Source: Fodinicurvata halophila (lineage in GTDB: Bacteria; Pseudomonadota; Alphaproteobacteria; Kiloniellales; DSM-21159). Taken from it: DNA of 64,000 nt. The notes under the pieces were generated by a model, which saw only the letters and a program-made list of their open reading frames with translations, was not told the origin of the DNA and did no database searches. The position numbers were made by a program, and so were the translations under genes. This document shows, piece after piece, positions 53,127-61,699 of this stretch; within the stretch, counting starts at the first letter, position 1, and each line of letters opens with the position of its first letter. Location: NCBI RefSeq assembly GCF_042651425.1, contig NZ_JBHSCW010000011.1:1-64000 (forward strand), read 5' to 3'.

Positions 53127-53657
53127 TCAGGCCGCCGGCTTCATGACCTTTTCGATGGTCGCCTGGGCGCGAGTCTGCAGCGGAGCAACGGTCTCGTTGG
53201 CCGTCTGCATGGACATCTCGCTCAGCTTGGCGGTCTCCGCCAGGAACTTGTCGAACTGGCCGCGGCTGTATTCACCCTGCAGGTCAGTAACTTCCTGCAG
53301 ATTCTTGGCGCCCAGCATCTTCTTCGTCATGGCCAGGCCGGCTTCCATGTTGCTCTGGGTGAAGCTCATCATTTCCTTGCTGATGGCCTCGAAGCCCTTG
53401 GCAAAAGTGGACCCGGAGGTCACGACGGCGTTCAGGTTCTCCTTGCCGAGATCCGAGAACTCGTCATAGCTCTTGAACGCCATGTTGGAGGACTTCTCGA
53501 CCTGCTCCTTGGTCATGGAGAAGGCCTGCTCGTACTGCTTCGTGGCAGCGTCGGCGCTGACCTTGAGAACCGCTTCGACAGTTTCCTTACCGGAATTGAC
53601 GGCGGCCTCAACAGGCTTCAACGCTTCCTGCGCCGAGGCGGTTTTCTTCGTGGTCAT
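53127..53657 (-). CDS. phasin family protein (polyhydroxyalkanoate granule-associated)
   Basis: This 176-residue helical, amphipathic protein carries the phasin-2-type core: QYEQAFSMTKEQVEKSSNMA, AFKSYDEFSDLGKENLNAVV and EFSRGQF-like GEYSRGQFDKFL. Phasins coat PHA granules and limit their size. Lys/Ala-rich ends and no Cys fit the family. Its promoter carries two PhaR-type operators (53742-53756, 53799-53813), which supports PHA as its target. No PHA synthase is in the window. Confidence 0.92.
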   Translation of the reverse strand: MTTKKTASAQEALKPVEAAVNSGKETVEAVLKVSADAATKQYEQAFSMTKEQVEKSSNMAFKSYDEFSDLGKENLNAVVTSGSTFAKGFEAISKEMMSFTQSNMEAGLAMTKKMLGAKNLQEVTDLQGEYSRGQFDKFLAETAKLSEMSMQTANETVAPLQTRAQATIEKVMKPAA

Positions 53658-53741
53658 ATCTTACTACTCCTGATGGTTGGCGGGTTCATCTTTATTCTCC
53701 AGGGGCTGTACGCGCCCCGTCGGATGATCCACGCATGTCTT

Positions 53742-53756
53742 TGCTGCGATGCAGCA
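53742..53756. promoter_or_regulatory. predicted PhaR operator at the phasin promoter
   Basis: TGCTGCGATGCAGCA is a perfect palindrome containing CTGC-N3-GCAG, the motif described for PhaR repressors of phasin genes. It lies immediately downstream of the predicted -10, where a bound repressor would block transcription. PhaR leaves DNA when PHA granules are present. Confidence 0.62.
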
Positions 53757-53763
53757 TACCCGT

Positions 53764-53791
53764 AAGATAAGGACTGCTCTGACCAAGTCAA
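53764..53791 (-). promoter_or_regulatory. predicted phasin promoter
   Basis: The minus strand shows -35 TTGACT (53786-53791, 5 of 6) and -10 TATCTT (53764-53769, 4 of 6), 16 bases apart. The start point would fall within or beside the PhaR-type palindrome at 53742-53756. Confidence 0.5.
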
Positions 53792-53798
53792 GAATTTT

Positions 53799-53813
53799 TT
53801 GTGCAGTGCAGCA
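53799..53813. promoter_or_regulatory. second, imperfect PhaR-like site upstream of the phasin promoter
   Basis: TTGTGC-AGT-GCAGCA shares the TGC-N3-GCA core and the full right half of the downstream palindrome; its left half matches at 4 of 6. It lies about 8 bases upstream of the -35, so the two sites flank the promoter. The rest of the 339-base gap up to 53996 (53814-53996) shows no gene and no clear promoter for the next one. Confidence 0.45.
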
Positions 53814-53996
53814 TATTTGGAAGGCGAGCTCGCGCTCCCTTGGCTCCTCGGCCCTTCCCGGAGCGCCCACCGCCATTTCCTCCGCCAATTGGCCCGTATG
53901 AGAGCTTGCCGCCTGTTTCGAAAGCTGCCACCTTTCTGAGCGTAAGGAGAAGGGGCTTCGGAGTCGCATCTTTCGCAGGAAGCTCAGCAGCAAACA

Positions 53997-54764
53997 ATGA
54001 CCTATTGCCTCGGAATTCGCGTTGCGGAAGGTCTCGTCTGTCTGGCCGACGGACGGGTCACCAGCGGCAACCTTGTCACCAACGCGCGCAAGGCGACGCT
54101 GCATGGCCCGCAAGACCATAGCATCGTGGTCATGACCTCCGGGCTGCGTTCGTTGCGCGAGAAGCAGCTCTCCTACTTCGACCGCTATCAGCAGCAGCAG
54201 GCCCCGCAGGGATTCGCCAGCATGCTGGATGCCGTCATCGCCTACGGCAAATGCCTGAGGGAGGTCGAGGCCGAGGACCGGAGCTTTCTCGAACGCTCGG
54301 ATCTGAACTTCAACCTGCACAGCATCGTTGGCGGTTGCTTGCCCGGGGACCGGATACCAACCCTCTATCTCGTCTACCCCGAGGGCAACTGGATCGAGGT
54401 GGACAACCGGACCCCCTATCTCTCCATAGGCTCGATCGCCTACGGCAAGCCGATCCTCGACCGGGCGCTGACCTACGAAACCACGCTGGCGAATGCTCTG
54501 AAGCTGGCTTACCTCTCGTTCGATTCCACCCGTTACAGTTCCGCCGATGTCGGTTACCCCGTAGACATGCTGACCTACAGCGGCGAGGAGGCGTGCTGGC
54601 GACATGCCCAGTACGACTATGACCAACTGAGCGAGCAGCGGCAGTGGTGGAACCGGGAAATCACAGCCCTGGCCGCCCGCATGCCGCACGGCCCCTGGGT
54701 GGAAGGCCTCCTGGCTGACCAGAGCAAAGCCCGCTTGGCCTTGGTCGGCGAGGACAGCTCGTAA
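53997..54764 (+). CDS. Anbu-like proteasome-type peptidase
   Basis: This 255-residue protein begins MTYCLGIRVAEGLVCLADGR, the N-terminus of Anbu, an ancestral bacterial relative of the proteasome beta subunit. Removal of Met1 would expose Thr2 as nucleophile; Asp18 and Lys32 stand about where the proteasome catalytic Asp17 and Lys33 are expected. SIGSIAYGKPILDRAL and LSFDSTRYSSADVGYPVDML are also Anbu-like. Other Anbu genes I know of sit beside transglutaminase-like, alpha-E and ATP-grasp genes; none is here. The ribosome site is weak. The substrate is unknown. Confidence 0.8.
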   Translation: MTYCLGIRVAEGLVCLADGRVTSGNLVTNARKATLHGPQDHSIVVMTSGLRSLREKQLSYFDRYQQQQAPQGFASMLDAVIAYGKCLREVEAEDRSFLERSDLNFNLHSIVGGCLPGDRIPTLYLVYPEGNWIEVDNRTPYLSIGSIAYGKPILDRALTYETTLANALKLAYLSFDSTRYSSADVGYPVDMLTYSGEEACWRHAQYDYDQLSEQRQWWNREITALAARMPHGPWVEGLLADQSKARLALVGEDSS

Positions 54765-54825
54765 ATCCTTTATAAACCATTCCAGCGCAATACTGAGCCT
54801 CTCGGGCCCGGTCATCGCGAAATTC

Positions 54826-54854
54826 TGGACAGGATCGAATCGATCGCATAGAAT
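54826..54854 (+). promoter_or_regulatory. predicted promoter of the D-Ala-D-Ala carboxypeptidase gene
   Basis: The -35 TGGACA (54826-54831, 5 of 6) and -10 TAGAAT (54849-54854, 5 of 6) are separated by 17 bases. The start would be near 54861, which rules out the GTG at 54859 and supports the ATG at 54901. Confidence 0.55.
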
Positions 54855-54900
54855 CGCTGTGATTCAGGGGACTATCATCTATTCTTTGGGGGCCGTCTTA

Positions 54901-56151
54901 ATGATTCCCGCATCATTTCCACGCCTTGCTGCAAAGTTTCTGTGCGTTTTTGCCGCCGTTTTTCTGCTGGCAGCGGCCGCCCAGGCCAATCCGAAATATG
55001 CCTCCATCGTCATGGATTACCAGACGGGACAGGTTCTCCACGCGTCCAGTGCGGACGCCCAGCGCTACCCTGCCTCGCTGACCAAGATGATGACGCTCTA
55101 CATGGTGTTCGAGCGGCTGGAGAACGGCAGCATGACGCTGGATCAGCCGCTGCATGTCTCCCCGCGCGCTGCCAGCATGCCACCGTCCAAGCTGGGCCTG
55201 CGCACGGGGGAAACCATCCGCGTGAAGGACGCCATCGGCGTTCTCGTCACGCGTTCGGCCAACGATGTGGCGGTGGTGGTTGCGGAGAGCATCGCCGGCA
55301 CGGAATCGGAATTCGCCCAGCTCATGACCCGCAAGGCACGGCAGCTGGGCCTCCGGCATACGACGTTCCGCAATGCCTCCGGCCTGCCGAACAGCGGCCA
55401 GGTAACGACGGCGCGCGACATGGCGCACCTCGCCAAGGCGCTGCTGGATCACTTTCCCCACTACTACGAGTATTTCTCCACTACGGAATACACCTACCGT
55501 GGCCAGACCATCAACAGCACGAACAAGCTGTTGGACCGCTACAAGGGCCTGGACGGGATCAAGACGGGCTATATCAATGCCTCCGGGTTCAACCTCGCGG
55601 CTTCGGCCGTGCGCAATGGCCGTCGCATCATCGCCGTGGTCTTCGGCGGCCGCAGCTCCCAGTCCCGCAACGCTCACATGGTGACCCTGCTGGACCGCGG
55701 CTTCGAGGAAGCAAGACAGCTTCGTGTGGCCCGCAGCGTGGCTCCCGAGGGACCGGCCGCTCCGAAACCGATGCAACTGGCCTCGGCCGCGGGCTCCGCT
55801 GCCACTCAAGGCACTGAGAAGGACTCCGGGCTTTCCCTGATTGCAAGCGCCGAGGCCGCCACGAGCGACGCCACCTATGCCGAGGGGGACGCCGCCACCT
55901 CCGGCATCTGGGCCATTCAGGTCGGAGCGTTCAGCGATTCCCAGTCGGCCCAGCACATCGCCGGCAAGGCCGCCGAACAGGTCCAGGGACTGTCCCTCGA
56001 GCATGTGGCTGTCAGCAGCACCCGCGGCGTCAAGGGGGCCCTCTATCGCGCTCGCCTGATCGGCCTCGAGGAGACGCAGGCCAGGACAGCCTGCAAAACC
56101 CTGTCATCCGAAGGCATGGATTGCCTGGTGGTCAATCCTTCGGGAAGCTGA
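54901..56151 (+). CDS. D-alanyl-D-alanine carboxypeptidase (PBP5/DacA type) with SPOR domain
   Basis: This 416-residue exported penicillin-binding protein trims the terminal D-Ala of peptidoglycan stem peptides. It has a signal peptide (1-29, cut after AAAQA). The S11 active-site motifs are SLTK (Ser59, Lys62), SAN (119-121) and KTG (221-223). In place of the usual membrane-anchoring C-terminus, a linker leads to a SPOR domain (about 335-414, IWAIQVGAFSDSQSAQHIA), which binds denuded glycan at the division site. A terminator follows 36 bases after the stop. Confidence 0.94.
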   Translation: MIPASFPRLAAKFLCVFAAVFLLAAAAQANPKYASIVMDYQTGQVLHASSADAQRYPASLTKMMTLYMVFERLENGSMTLDQPLHVSPRAASMPPSKLGLRTGETIRVKDAIGVLVTRSANDVAVVVAESIAGTESEFAQLMTRKARQLGLRHTTFRNASGLPNSGQVTTARDMAHLAKALLDHFPHYYEYFSTTEYTYRGQTINSTNKLLDRYKGLDGIKTGYINASGFNLAASAVRNGRRIIAVVFGGRSSQSRNAHMVTLLDRGFEEARQLRVARSVAPEGPAAPKPMQLASAAGSAATQGTEKDSGLSLIASAEAATSDATYAEGDAATSGIWAIQVGAFSDSQSAQHIAGKAAEQVQGLSLEHVAVSSTRGVKGALYRARLIGLEETQARTACKTLSSEGMDCLVVNPSGS

Positions 56152-56187
56152 GTGCACGGCCAGACACGCGACACAGACGGATTACGG

Positions 56188-56222
56188 AAAAAGGCTGCCG
56201 GATAAACTCCGGCAGCCTTTTT
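56188..56222. terminator. bidirectional terminator between the carboxypeptidase and chemoreceptor genes
   Basis: A perfect 15-bp stem, AAAAAGGCTGCCGGA (56188-56202) and TCCGGCAGCCTTTTT (56208-56222), with a 5-base loop. The A/T ends provide U-runs in both directions between convergent genes. Confidence 0.92.
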
Positions 56223-56244
56223 CCATTCCTGCTGGTCCAGGGCG

Positions 56245-57645
56245 TCAACCTTCGGGACGATAGGCCAGGCGCACAGCTCCCCAGTGCTCTCCACCAACAT
56301 GGACGGGCACCGAGACATCCTTCATCAGGACGAACTGCCCGCCCCCCATGTCACGGCGATAGGTCTGCAAAAGGAACGGTTTCGTGTTCTGTCCGGCTGC
56401 AAGTCCGACGCGGTCATTGAACAGGCGGCGATTGCGGCAGTTGGCATTGTTCCAGACCGGATCGTCACCCTGCGGCTTCGAGAACTTCCTGTTGTGCGTC
56501 GGTATATATCCCTGTGTATCGATACAGGCGCAGAAGACGATGCGTTCATCCTTGTCGAGAACGGCTTCCTGGAATTCGGGGAAGAGGCGGTCAGCCAGTT
56601 CCGTGAAGGGCGCCATGTACTGCTCGGGATTGCTGCCCGGAATCAACTGGTAGTCCCGGCTGAACAGCCTGTCCCGGGTGATTGCCCCCTCGCCGACGGC
56701 TTCGTCCAGGGCCGTACTGCAGCGTTCTGCTGTTTCGCGGGCCAACTGGATGAAAGGGCGATCCAGCGTGTTGTCCTCGCTGTCCGCCACCAGGCCCAGC
56801 AGGTCCTCGCCTGTGGCGATCAGCTTGTTGATACGATCCCGGCTCTCGTTCAGGGTTTCTCCGGAGCGGCTGATGCCGCCTGTCATGCCGTTCAGCGTTT
56901 CCGCAAGCTGTCGTGAACCTTCATCAATATCTCCGGCATCCTTGGCGATGTCACCAGCCCGTCCGTCGACCGCTTCCATGGCCTGCTGCAGATTGCTCAG
57001 CAGGCCATCCAGGGATTCGGTTCCCTCGCGTACGGCCTCGGCCTGCTGTGTACTCTCGGAGCCCATGGACATCAGTTGCCGGGCCTGGCTGGTCAGTTGG
57101 TTCAGGGTTTCGTCGATTTCCGCGGTCGCCTTGCTGGTCTGTCCCGCCAGCTCCTTGACCTCCCCGGCCACGACGGCGAAGCCCTTGCCGGCTTCGCCGG
57201 CCCGGGCGGCCTCGATGGTCGCATTGAGCGCCAGAAGATTCGTCTGCTTGGCGATGGCATCGATGCCTGCCGCTACCCGAGAGACCTTGTCCAAGGCCTC
57301 CTGCAATCCGGACAGCTGGCTTTCAATGTCGTTGACGGACTGAACCAGGTTGCGGATCTTCTCCAGGCCGCTGTCCATGGTCTCGCGCGATCCCGCCACT
57401 TCCTGGCAGGCGCCGGAAGCGGTTTCGCGCGCCGAAGCCGCCATCTCGAGGATCCGGTGATTGCGCTCCGAAACGCGGTCGGCCTGGCTCGACAACTCGT
57501 TCAGGGCCGAGGCCTGCTCCTCAACGTCCCGGGCAATGCTCTCCACATGCCCGGCCACATCGGTCAACTCGAGTCCCAGGCCGCCCGCGATGGACGCGAC
57601 CTGGTCGACCATTGTCCCTGTCTCGTTTCCTTCCCGCTCACTCAT
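56245..57645 (-). CDS. cytoplasmic methyl-accepting chemotaxis protein
   Basis: This 466-residue chemoreceptor has no transmembrane segment. The signalling domain comes first: coiled coils from about residue 20, and the tip IEAARAGEAGKGFAVVAGEV near 145-165. A C-terminal sensor region follows (about 300-466), with FCACIDTQGYIPTHNRKFS and LAAGQNTKPFLLQTYRRDMGG, which looks like a Cache-type or similar ligand domain. Sensor behind, signalling in front is the reverse of classical receptors. AGGA precedes the ATG. No other chemotaxis gene is nearby. Confidence 0.9.
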   Translation of the reverse strand: MSEREGNETGTMVDQVASIAGGLGLELTDVAGHVESIARDVEEQASALNELSSQADRVSERNHRILEMAASARETASGACQEVAGSRETMDSGLEKIRNLVQSVNDIESQLSGLQEALDKVSRVAAGIDAIAKQTNLLALNATIEAARAGEAGKGFAVVAGEVKELAGQTSKATAEIDETLNQLTSQARQLMSMGSESTQQAEAVREGTESLDGLLSNLQQAMEAVDGRAGDIAKDAGDIDEGSRQLAETLNGMTGGISRSGETLNESRDRINKLIATGEDLLGLVADSEDNTLDRPFIQLARETAERCSTALDEAVGEGAITRDRLFSRDYQLIPGSNPEQYMAPFTELADRLFPEFQEAVLDKDERIVFCACIDTQGYIPTHNRKFSKPQGDDPVWNNANCRNRRLFNDRVGLAAGQNTKPFLLQTYRRDMGGGQFVLMKDVSVPVHVGGEHWGAVRLAYRPEG

Positions 57646-57741
57646 GATTTTCCTCGCATTGAGTTGAGAGTGTCGGCGGAAAGTCTAAAAAGCAGGTTTT
57701 TAAGGAATCATTAAGCGCAGTTTTTATGTGGATTTGAAACT

Positions 57742-59148
57742 CTAGTGTTCTGACAACTCCAGTCCGCTCAGGCGCACCTGCTCGGCCAGACGCTCCCTGA
57801 GCCGGGCCAGAGCGCTTTCGTCCCGCGCCTCGCACCGCGCCACCAGGACATCCTGGGTGTTGGAGGCGCGCAGCAGCCACCAACCGCCCTCTTCCGTCAC
57901 CCGGACACCGTCGATGGCATTGACCTCGGCAGCTCCCTCGCGTTCCAGGCGCTCGCGGACCTCGCGGATCACCGCCTGCTTGCGGTCCTCGGGGCAGGGG
58001 AACCGCAGTTCCGGCGTATTGACCACCGGCGGCAGGGACTCGCGGAAGGCCGCCAGGCTGTCTCCCCAGGTCTCGAGGGCCGAGAGCAGGCGTACGGCGG
58101 CATAGAGTGCATCGTCATGACCGTAGAAATGATCGGCGAAGAACAGGTGAGCGCTCATCTCTCCGGCAAAAGGCGATCCGGTCTCCTGCATCTTGGACTT
58201 GATCAACGAATGCCCCGTTTTCCACATGAGCGGCTGGCCGCCCATCTCGGCGATGCCGTCGAACAGGATCTGGCTGGCCTTCACATCGGCGATGATCGTC
58301 GCCCCCGGCTGTGCCTTCAGTACATCGCGGGCCAGCAGCAGCATCAGCTGGTCGCCCCAGAGGATACGCCCCCTGGAATCGACGGCGCCGATGCGGTCGC
58401 CATCGCCATCGAATGCGATGCCCAGATCACAGCCCTCATCCAGGACCACCCGACGCAATTCCTCCAGATTTTCGGCCACTGTCGGGTCGGGATGATGGGC
58501 CGGGAAGGTCCCGTCGATGCGCTGGTTGAGCAGGATGTGTTCGCCGGGCAACTGCTCGCAGAGCCGCTCCATGGCGACACCGGCCGCACCGTTGCCGGCA
58601 TCCCAGGCCACCTTGACCTGCTGCGATCCCTTGTAGTCGCGCAGCAGGCGCGAAACATAGGCCTCCAGCAGTTCGTGGTCCTCCATTTCGCCATGACCCT
58701 GCAGGAAATCGCCACGTGCCGCCATCCGGCCGAGTTCCTGAATATCCTCACCGAACACGGCCTGCTTGCCGATGACCAGCTTGAAGCCGTTGTAATCCGG
58801 GGGATTGTGCGAGCCGGTCACCATGACCCCGCCATCCGCATCCAGGGCATGGACCGCATAGTAGAGCATCGGTGTGGGGCCGAGACCGATCCTGTCCACA
58901 TGGGCGCCGCTGGACAGGATCCCGGCGACCAGGGCGGCCTCCAGTTCGGGCGACGAGAGCCGCCCATCATAGCCGACCACAACGCGCTGCCCGCCATTGC
59001 GCCGGATCTTCGTCCCCACGGCACGGCCAAGTGCTCGTGCATCCTCCGTGAAGAGCGTGTCTCCGACCAAGCCGCGGATATCGTACTCGCGCAGCAGGCT
59101 GGGATGGAACGTGTGTCCGGACGTCTCTGTCGGCGCTTCGCTGCTCAT
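57742..59148 (-). CDS. phosphomannomutase/phosphoglucomutase
   Basis: This 468-residue alpha-D-phosphohexomutase interconverts hexose 1- and 6-phosphates for nucleotide-sugar synthesis. The N-terminus is LLREYDIRGLVGDTL. The phospho-Ser113 is in MVTGSHNPPDYNGFK, the metal loop is GIAFDGDGDRIGAVDS and the sugar-specificity loop is SPFAGEMSAHLFF. This is the AlgC/ManB type with dual substrates. It overlaps galU by 4 bases, so the two enzymes are made together to supply UDP-glucose or GDP-mannose. Confidence 0.93.
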   Translation of the reverse strand: MSSEAPTETSGHTFHPSLLREYDIRGLVGDTLFTEDARALGRAVGTKIRRNGGQRVVVGYDGRLSSPELEAALVAGILSSGAHVDRIGLGPTPMLYYAVHALDADGGVMVTGSHNPPDYNGFKLVIGKQAVFGEDIQELGRMAARGDFLQGHGEMEDHELLEAYVSRLLRDYKGSQQVKVAWDAGNGAAGVAMERLCEQLPGEHILLNQRIDGTFPAHHPDPTVAENLEELRRVVLDEGCDLGIAFDGDGDRIGAVDSRGRILWGDQLMLLLARDVLKAQPGATIIADVKASQILFDGIAEMGGQPLMWKTGHSLIKSKMQETGSPFAGEMSAHLFFADHFYGHDDALYAAVRLLSALETWGDSLAAFRESLPPVVNTPELRFPCPEDRKQAVIREVRERLEREGAAEVNAIDGVRVTEEGGWWLLRASNTQDVLVARCEARDESALARLRERLAEQVRLSGLELSEH

Positions 59149-60035
59149 GCCGTTTCCTTCATCGCAGGGCTGTAACGCTCGAGAATCTCCCCCATGGCGT
59201 CACCCAGGTCCTCGCGCGCCAGGGCAAAGGCAATATTGGCTTCGAGGAAGCCCTCCTTGCTGCCGCAGTCGAAACGCGTGCCCTCGAAGCGCAGGCCATG
59301 GAAGGGCACCTCGCTGATGGTCCGTGCCATGGCATCGGTCAACTGGATCTCGCCTCCGGCGCCCTTGTCCTGGCGCGACAGTTCGCCGATCACCTGCGGC
59401 TGCAGGATATAGCGGCCGATGATCGACAGGGTCGAGGGAGCCTCAGCCGGCTTCGGCTTCTCGACCAGCCCTCGGGCTTCGGCAATCCGGCCGTCGTCGT
59501 TGACCACATCCAGGATGCCATAGCGATCGGTATGCTGTTCCGGCACGTCCATGACAGCCACCACGTTTCCCCCGACTTCGTTGTAAACCTCGATCATCTG
59601 CGCCAGGCAGGATCGCGGTGCCTGCACCAGATCGTCGGCCAGCAGGACAGCGAAGGGTTCGTCGCCCAGCAGCGCGCGCGCACACCAGACGGCATGGCCC
59701 AGCCCCATTGGCTGCTGCTGGCGGATATAGGCCACCTGGCCCGGTTTCATGACCGTGTCCTGGATCATCTCCAGGCTCGACTGCTTGCCACGTTCGCGCA
59801 GCGTTTCCTCAAGTTCGTAGGAATGATCGAAGTGATCCTCGATGGCGGCCTTGCCACGTCCTGTCACGAAGATGAATTCCTCGATTCCCGCGGCGCGGGC
59901 CTCCTCCAGCGCATACTGGATCAAGGGCTTGTCCACGACGGGCAGCATTTCCTTGGGCATGGCCTTGGTGGCCGGCAGAAAACGGGTTCCCAGCCCGCCG
60001 ACGGGAAAAACGGCTTTGCGTATGGGTTTTGGCAT
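59145..60035 (-). CDS. galU: UTP-glucose-1-phosphate uridylyltransferase
   Basis: This 296-residue nucleotidyltransferase makes UDP-glucose. KAVFPVGGLGTRFLPATKAM and KEMLPVVDKPLIQYALEEA form the nucleotide site; LADDLVQ, GLVEKPKPAE and EIQLTDAM are family features. Length is standard. It starts about 90 bases after the J-protein gene and overlaps the phosphohexomutase gene by 4 bases (ATGA), consistent with a polysaccharide-precursor pair. Confidence 0.96.
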   Translation of the reverse strand: MPKPIRKAVFPVGGLGTRFLPATKAMPKEMLPVVDKPLIQYALEEARAAGIEEFIFVTGRGKAAIEDHFDHSYELEETLRERGKQSSLEMIQDTVMKPGQVAYIRQQQPMGLGHAVWCARALLGDEPFAVLLADDLVQAPRSCLAQMIEVYNEVGGNVVAVMDVPEQHTDRYGILDVVNDDGRIAEARGLVEKPKPAEAPSTLSIIGRYILQPQVIGELSRQDKGAGGEIQLTDAMARTISEVPFHGLRFEGTRFDCGSKEGFLEANIAFALAREDLGDAMGEILERYSPAMKETA

Positions 60036-60125
60036 GGCTTGAACCAGTCCTCCTGTTCACAACACACTGATCTGAATAAAGTTCGGCATGCCCATTCTTC
60101 AACTCACAACTTTTTCACGAGAAGA

Positions 60126-60875
60126 TCAACCACGGCGCTTCAGGTGCCGCAGCAGAACCTCCTTGGCCTGGTTGATCTTGCTGGCCAGATAGGTAGAGCC
60201 TTCCGCATCCGGATGAAATTTCTGCATTAATCGCCGATGGGCGGCCCGCACCTCTGCCTCGTCGGCACCCGGATCCAGCTCGAGAATGCGCCAGGCTTCC
60301 TCCAGTGACATTTCTGCGCCGCTTTCCGGGCCCGCCCGGCCACGGCCGCTGTTGGCCCAGGACGCTTCTTCCTCTCCCTCACCGCTGCGCCAATCCTCTC
60401 CCAGCACACGCTCAAGGTAGCTTTCCAGAACGGCCGTCGATTCCTCGTCGGCGCTGCGCACCTCTTCCCAGAGAGCCTGCAGCTGTTCGTGCGTCATCTC
60501 GGACAGGCGTTGCGGTCGAAATTGCCCTTCACGCACCACCCCATCCATGTCCCCGGTATCGTGATCCAGGGTCATGCGCAGGAAGCGTGTTTCGACGGTG
60601 GAGACCTGACCCGGTGCAGAGCCGCCGCCGGGCAGCTTCAGGCGACGCAACAGGCCGGGCAAGCGGAACAGCATCGGCATGAGAAATGGCAAGGCCAGTG
60701 CAATCAACTGGCGTATGCCGCCCCAGAGCGCGAAGAGCAGCAATCCCACGCCGATCAGGGCGGCCGTCCAGATCAGGGCCGTCTTCACGCGACCTGGTGG
60801 TGCCGTGACAAACCAGCGCAGAAGGAGGTATCCCCCTACCAGAACGGTGACCGCCAGAACGATGGCACCCAGCAT
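60126..60875 (-). CDS. membrane-anchored J-domain protein, Tim14/Pam18-like
   Basis: This 249-residue protein has three hydrophobic segments near the N-terminus (about 2-24, 33-50 and 54-74) and a charged middle. The C-terminal J domain has the Hsp70-stimulating motif HPD (221-223) in HRRLMQKFHPDAEGSTYLAS. The end KINQAKEVLL resembles mitochondrial Tim14, a DnaK partner type. The ATG at 60875 overlaps the VWA gene stop by one base; a GTG at 60878 is also possible. It probably recruits DnaK to the inner membrane for a client not yet known. Confidence 0.86.
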   Translation of the reverse strand: MLGAIVLAVTVLVGGYLLLRWFVTAPPGRVKTALIWTAALIGVGLLLFALWGGIRQLIALALPFLMPMLFRLPGLLRRLKLPGGGSAPGQVSTVETRFLRMTLDHDTGDMDGVVREGQFRPQRLSEMTHEQLQALWEEVRSADEESTAVLESYLERVLGEDWRSGEGEEEASWANSGRGRAGPESGAEMSLEEAWRILELDPGADEAEVRAAHRRLMQKFHPDAEGSTYLASKINQAKEVLLRHLKRRG

Positions 60876-61621
60876 CACGAGCCGCGTCTGTGATCGCTCA
60901 GGCGCAGACGGTCATGCAACTGCTTTGCTGCACCTCCTTCGCGCGTCGAGCGCTCGGACAATGCCTTCAGACCCCCGCTGGCATAGACGGCGACCGCGCC
61001 CAGCAGGTCCTTGAGCTGTCGCGCCGAGCCGGCATCGAAGCGGCAGTGCGCGCCACCGGACAGCCGGGCAATCTGGTCGAAGGCTCGGGTTGCCATCGGT
61101 TCATGGCCTTCCTGGAAGATGAAGCAGGGCACGCCAACCAGCTTGAGTTCGCCAGCCAGATGACCCAGTTCGTCCACATCCTCCTCGACACAGTCCCCGA
61201 TGAAAACCAGTGCGGAAACCTTCTTCTTGGCATTCTCGCTACGGGCATGTTGCAGCAGCCGCCCGATCTGCGTACGACCGGCCAGGCACTGCACGGCGGT
61301 CATGGCCTTCAGCAAGGCCTTCGGATCGGAGTGCCAACGGCTGGCCTTGCATTCCCCGAATCCCCGATAATAGGCCAGCTGTACATCCAGACCGCCCAGG
61401 TTTCCGGTCTGGCTGAACATCTCGGCCTGCAGGTCCATGGCCTGATCCCAGCTCGGCTGGCGACTGGCCGTGGCATCCAGCGAGAAGATCAGGCGACCAC
61501 GCTGGCCGCCACCGCCCGTGCCTGCGGGCAGATCCCTGACCTTGCGCAGGAAACTGTCGACTTCGTTGCTGTATGACTGACCGGACGTTCCCGGTTTCGT
61601 AACGTCGCCCTTACCCGCCAT
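60875..61621 (-). CDS. VWA-domain protein (TerY-like)
   Basis: This 248-residue protein is a single von Willebrand A domain. The MIDAS metal motif D-x-T-x-S is at Asp49, Thr51 and Ser53 (IFSLDATASRQPS), with further conserved elements VSALVFIGDCVEEDVDEL and LSGGAHCRFDAGSARQLKDL. No signal peptide is present, so it should be cytoplasmic. It overlaps the J-protein gene by one base and lies 78 bases downstream of mipZ. The tight coupling suggests that the VWA and J proteins act together; the process is unknown. Confidence 0.85.
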   Translation of the reverse strand: MAGKGDVTKPGTSGQSYSNEVDSFLRKVRDLPAGTGGGGQRGRLIFSLDATASRQPSWDQAMDLQAEMFSQTGNLGGLDVQLAYYRGFGECKASRWHSDPKALLKAMTAVQCLAGRTQIGRLLQHARSENAKKKVSALVFIGDCVEEDVDELGHLAGELKLVGVPCFIFQEGHEPMATRAFDQIARLSGGAHCRFDAGSARQLKDLLGAVAVYASGGLKALSERSTREGGAAKQLHDRLRLSDHRRGS

Positions 61622-61699
61622 GATACCTGCTCACTGTGCTGCAGCCCGATGTTTCATCCAGTCTAGATCAGCGCGGGCCGGCAGGAAATCAACATGGCA

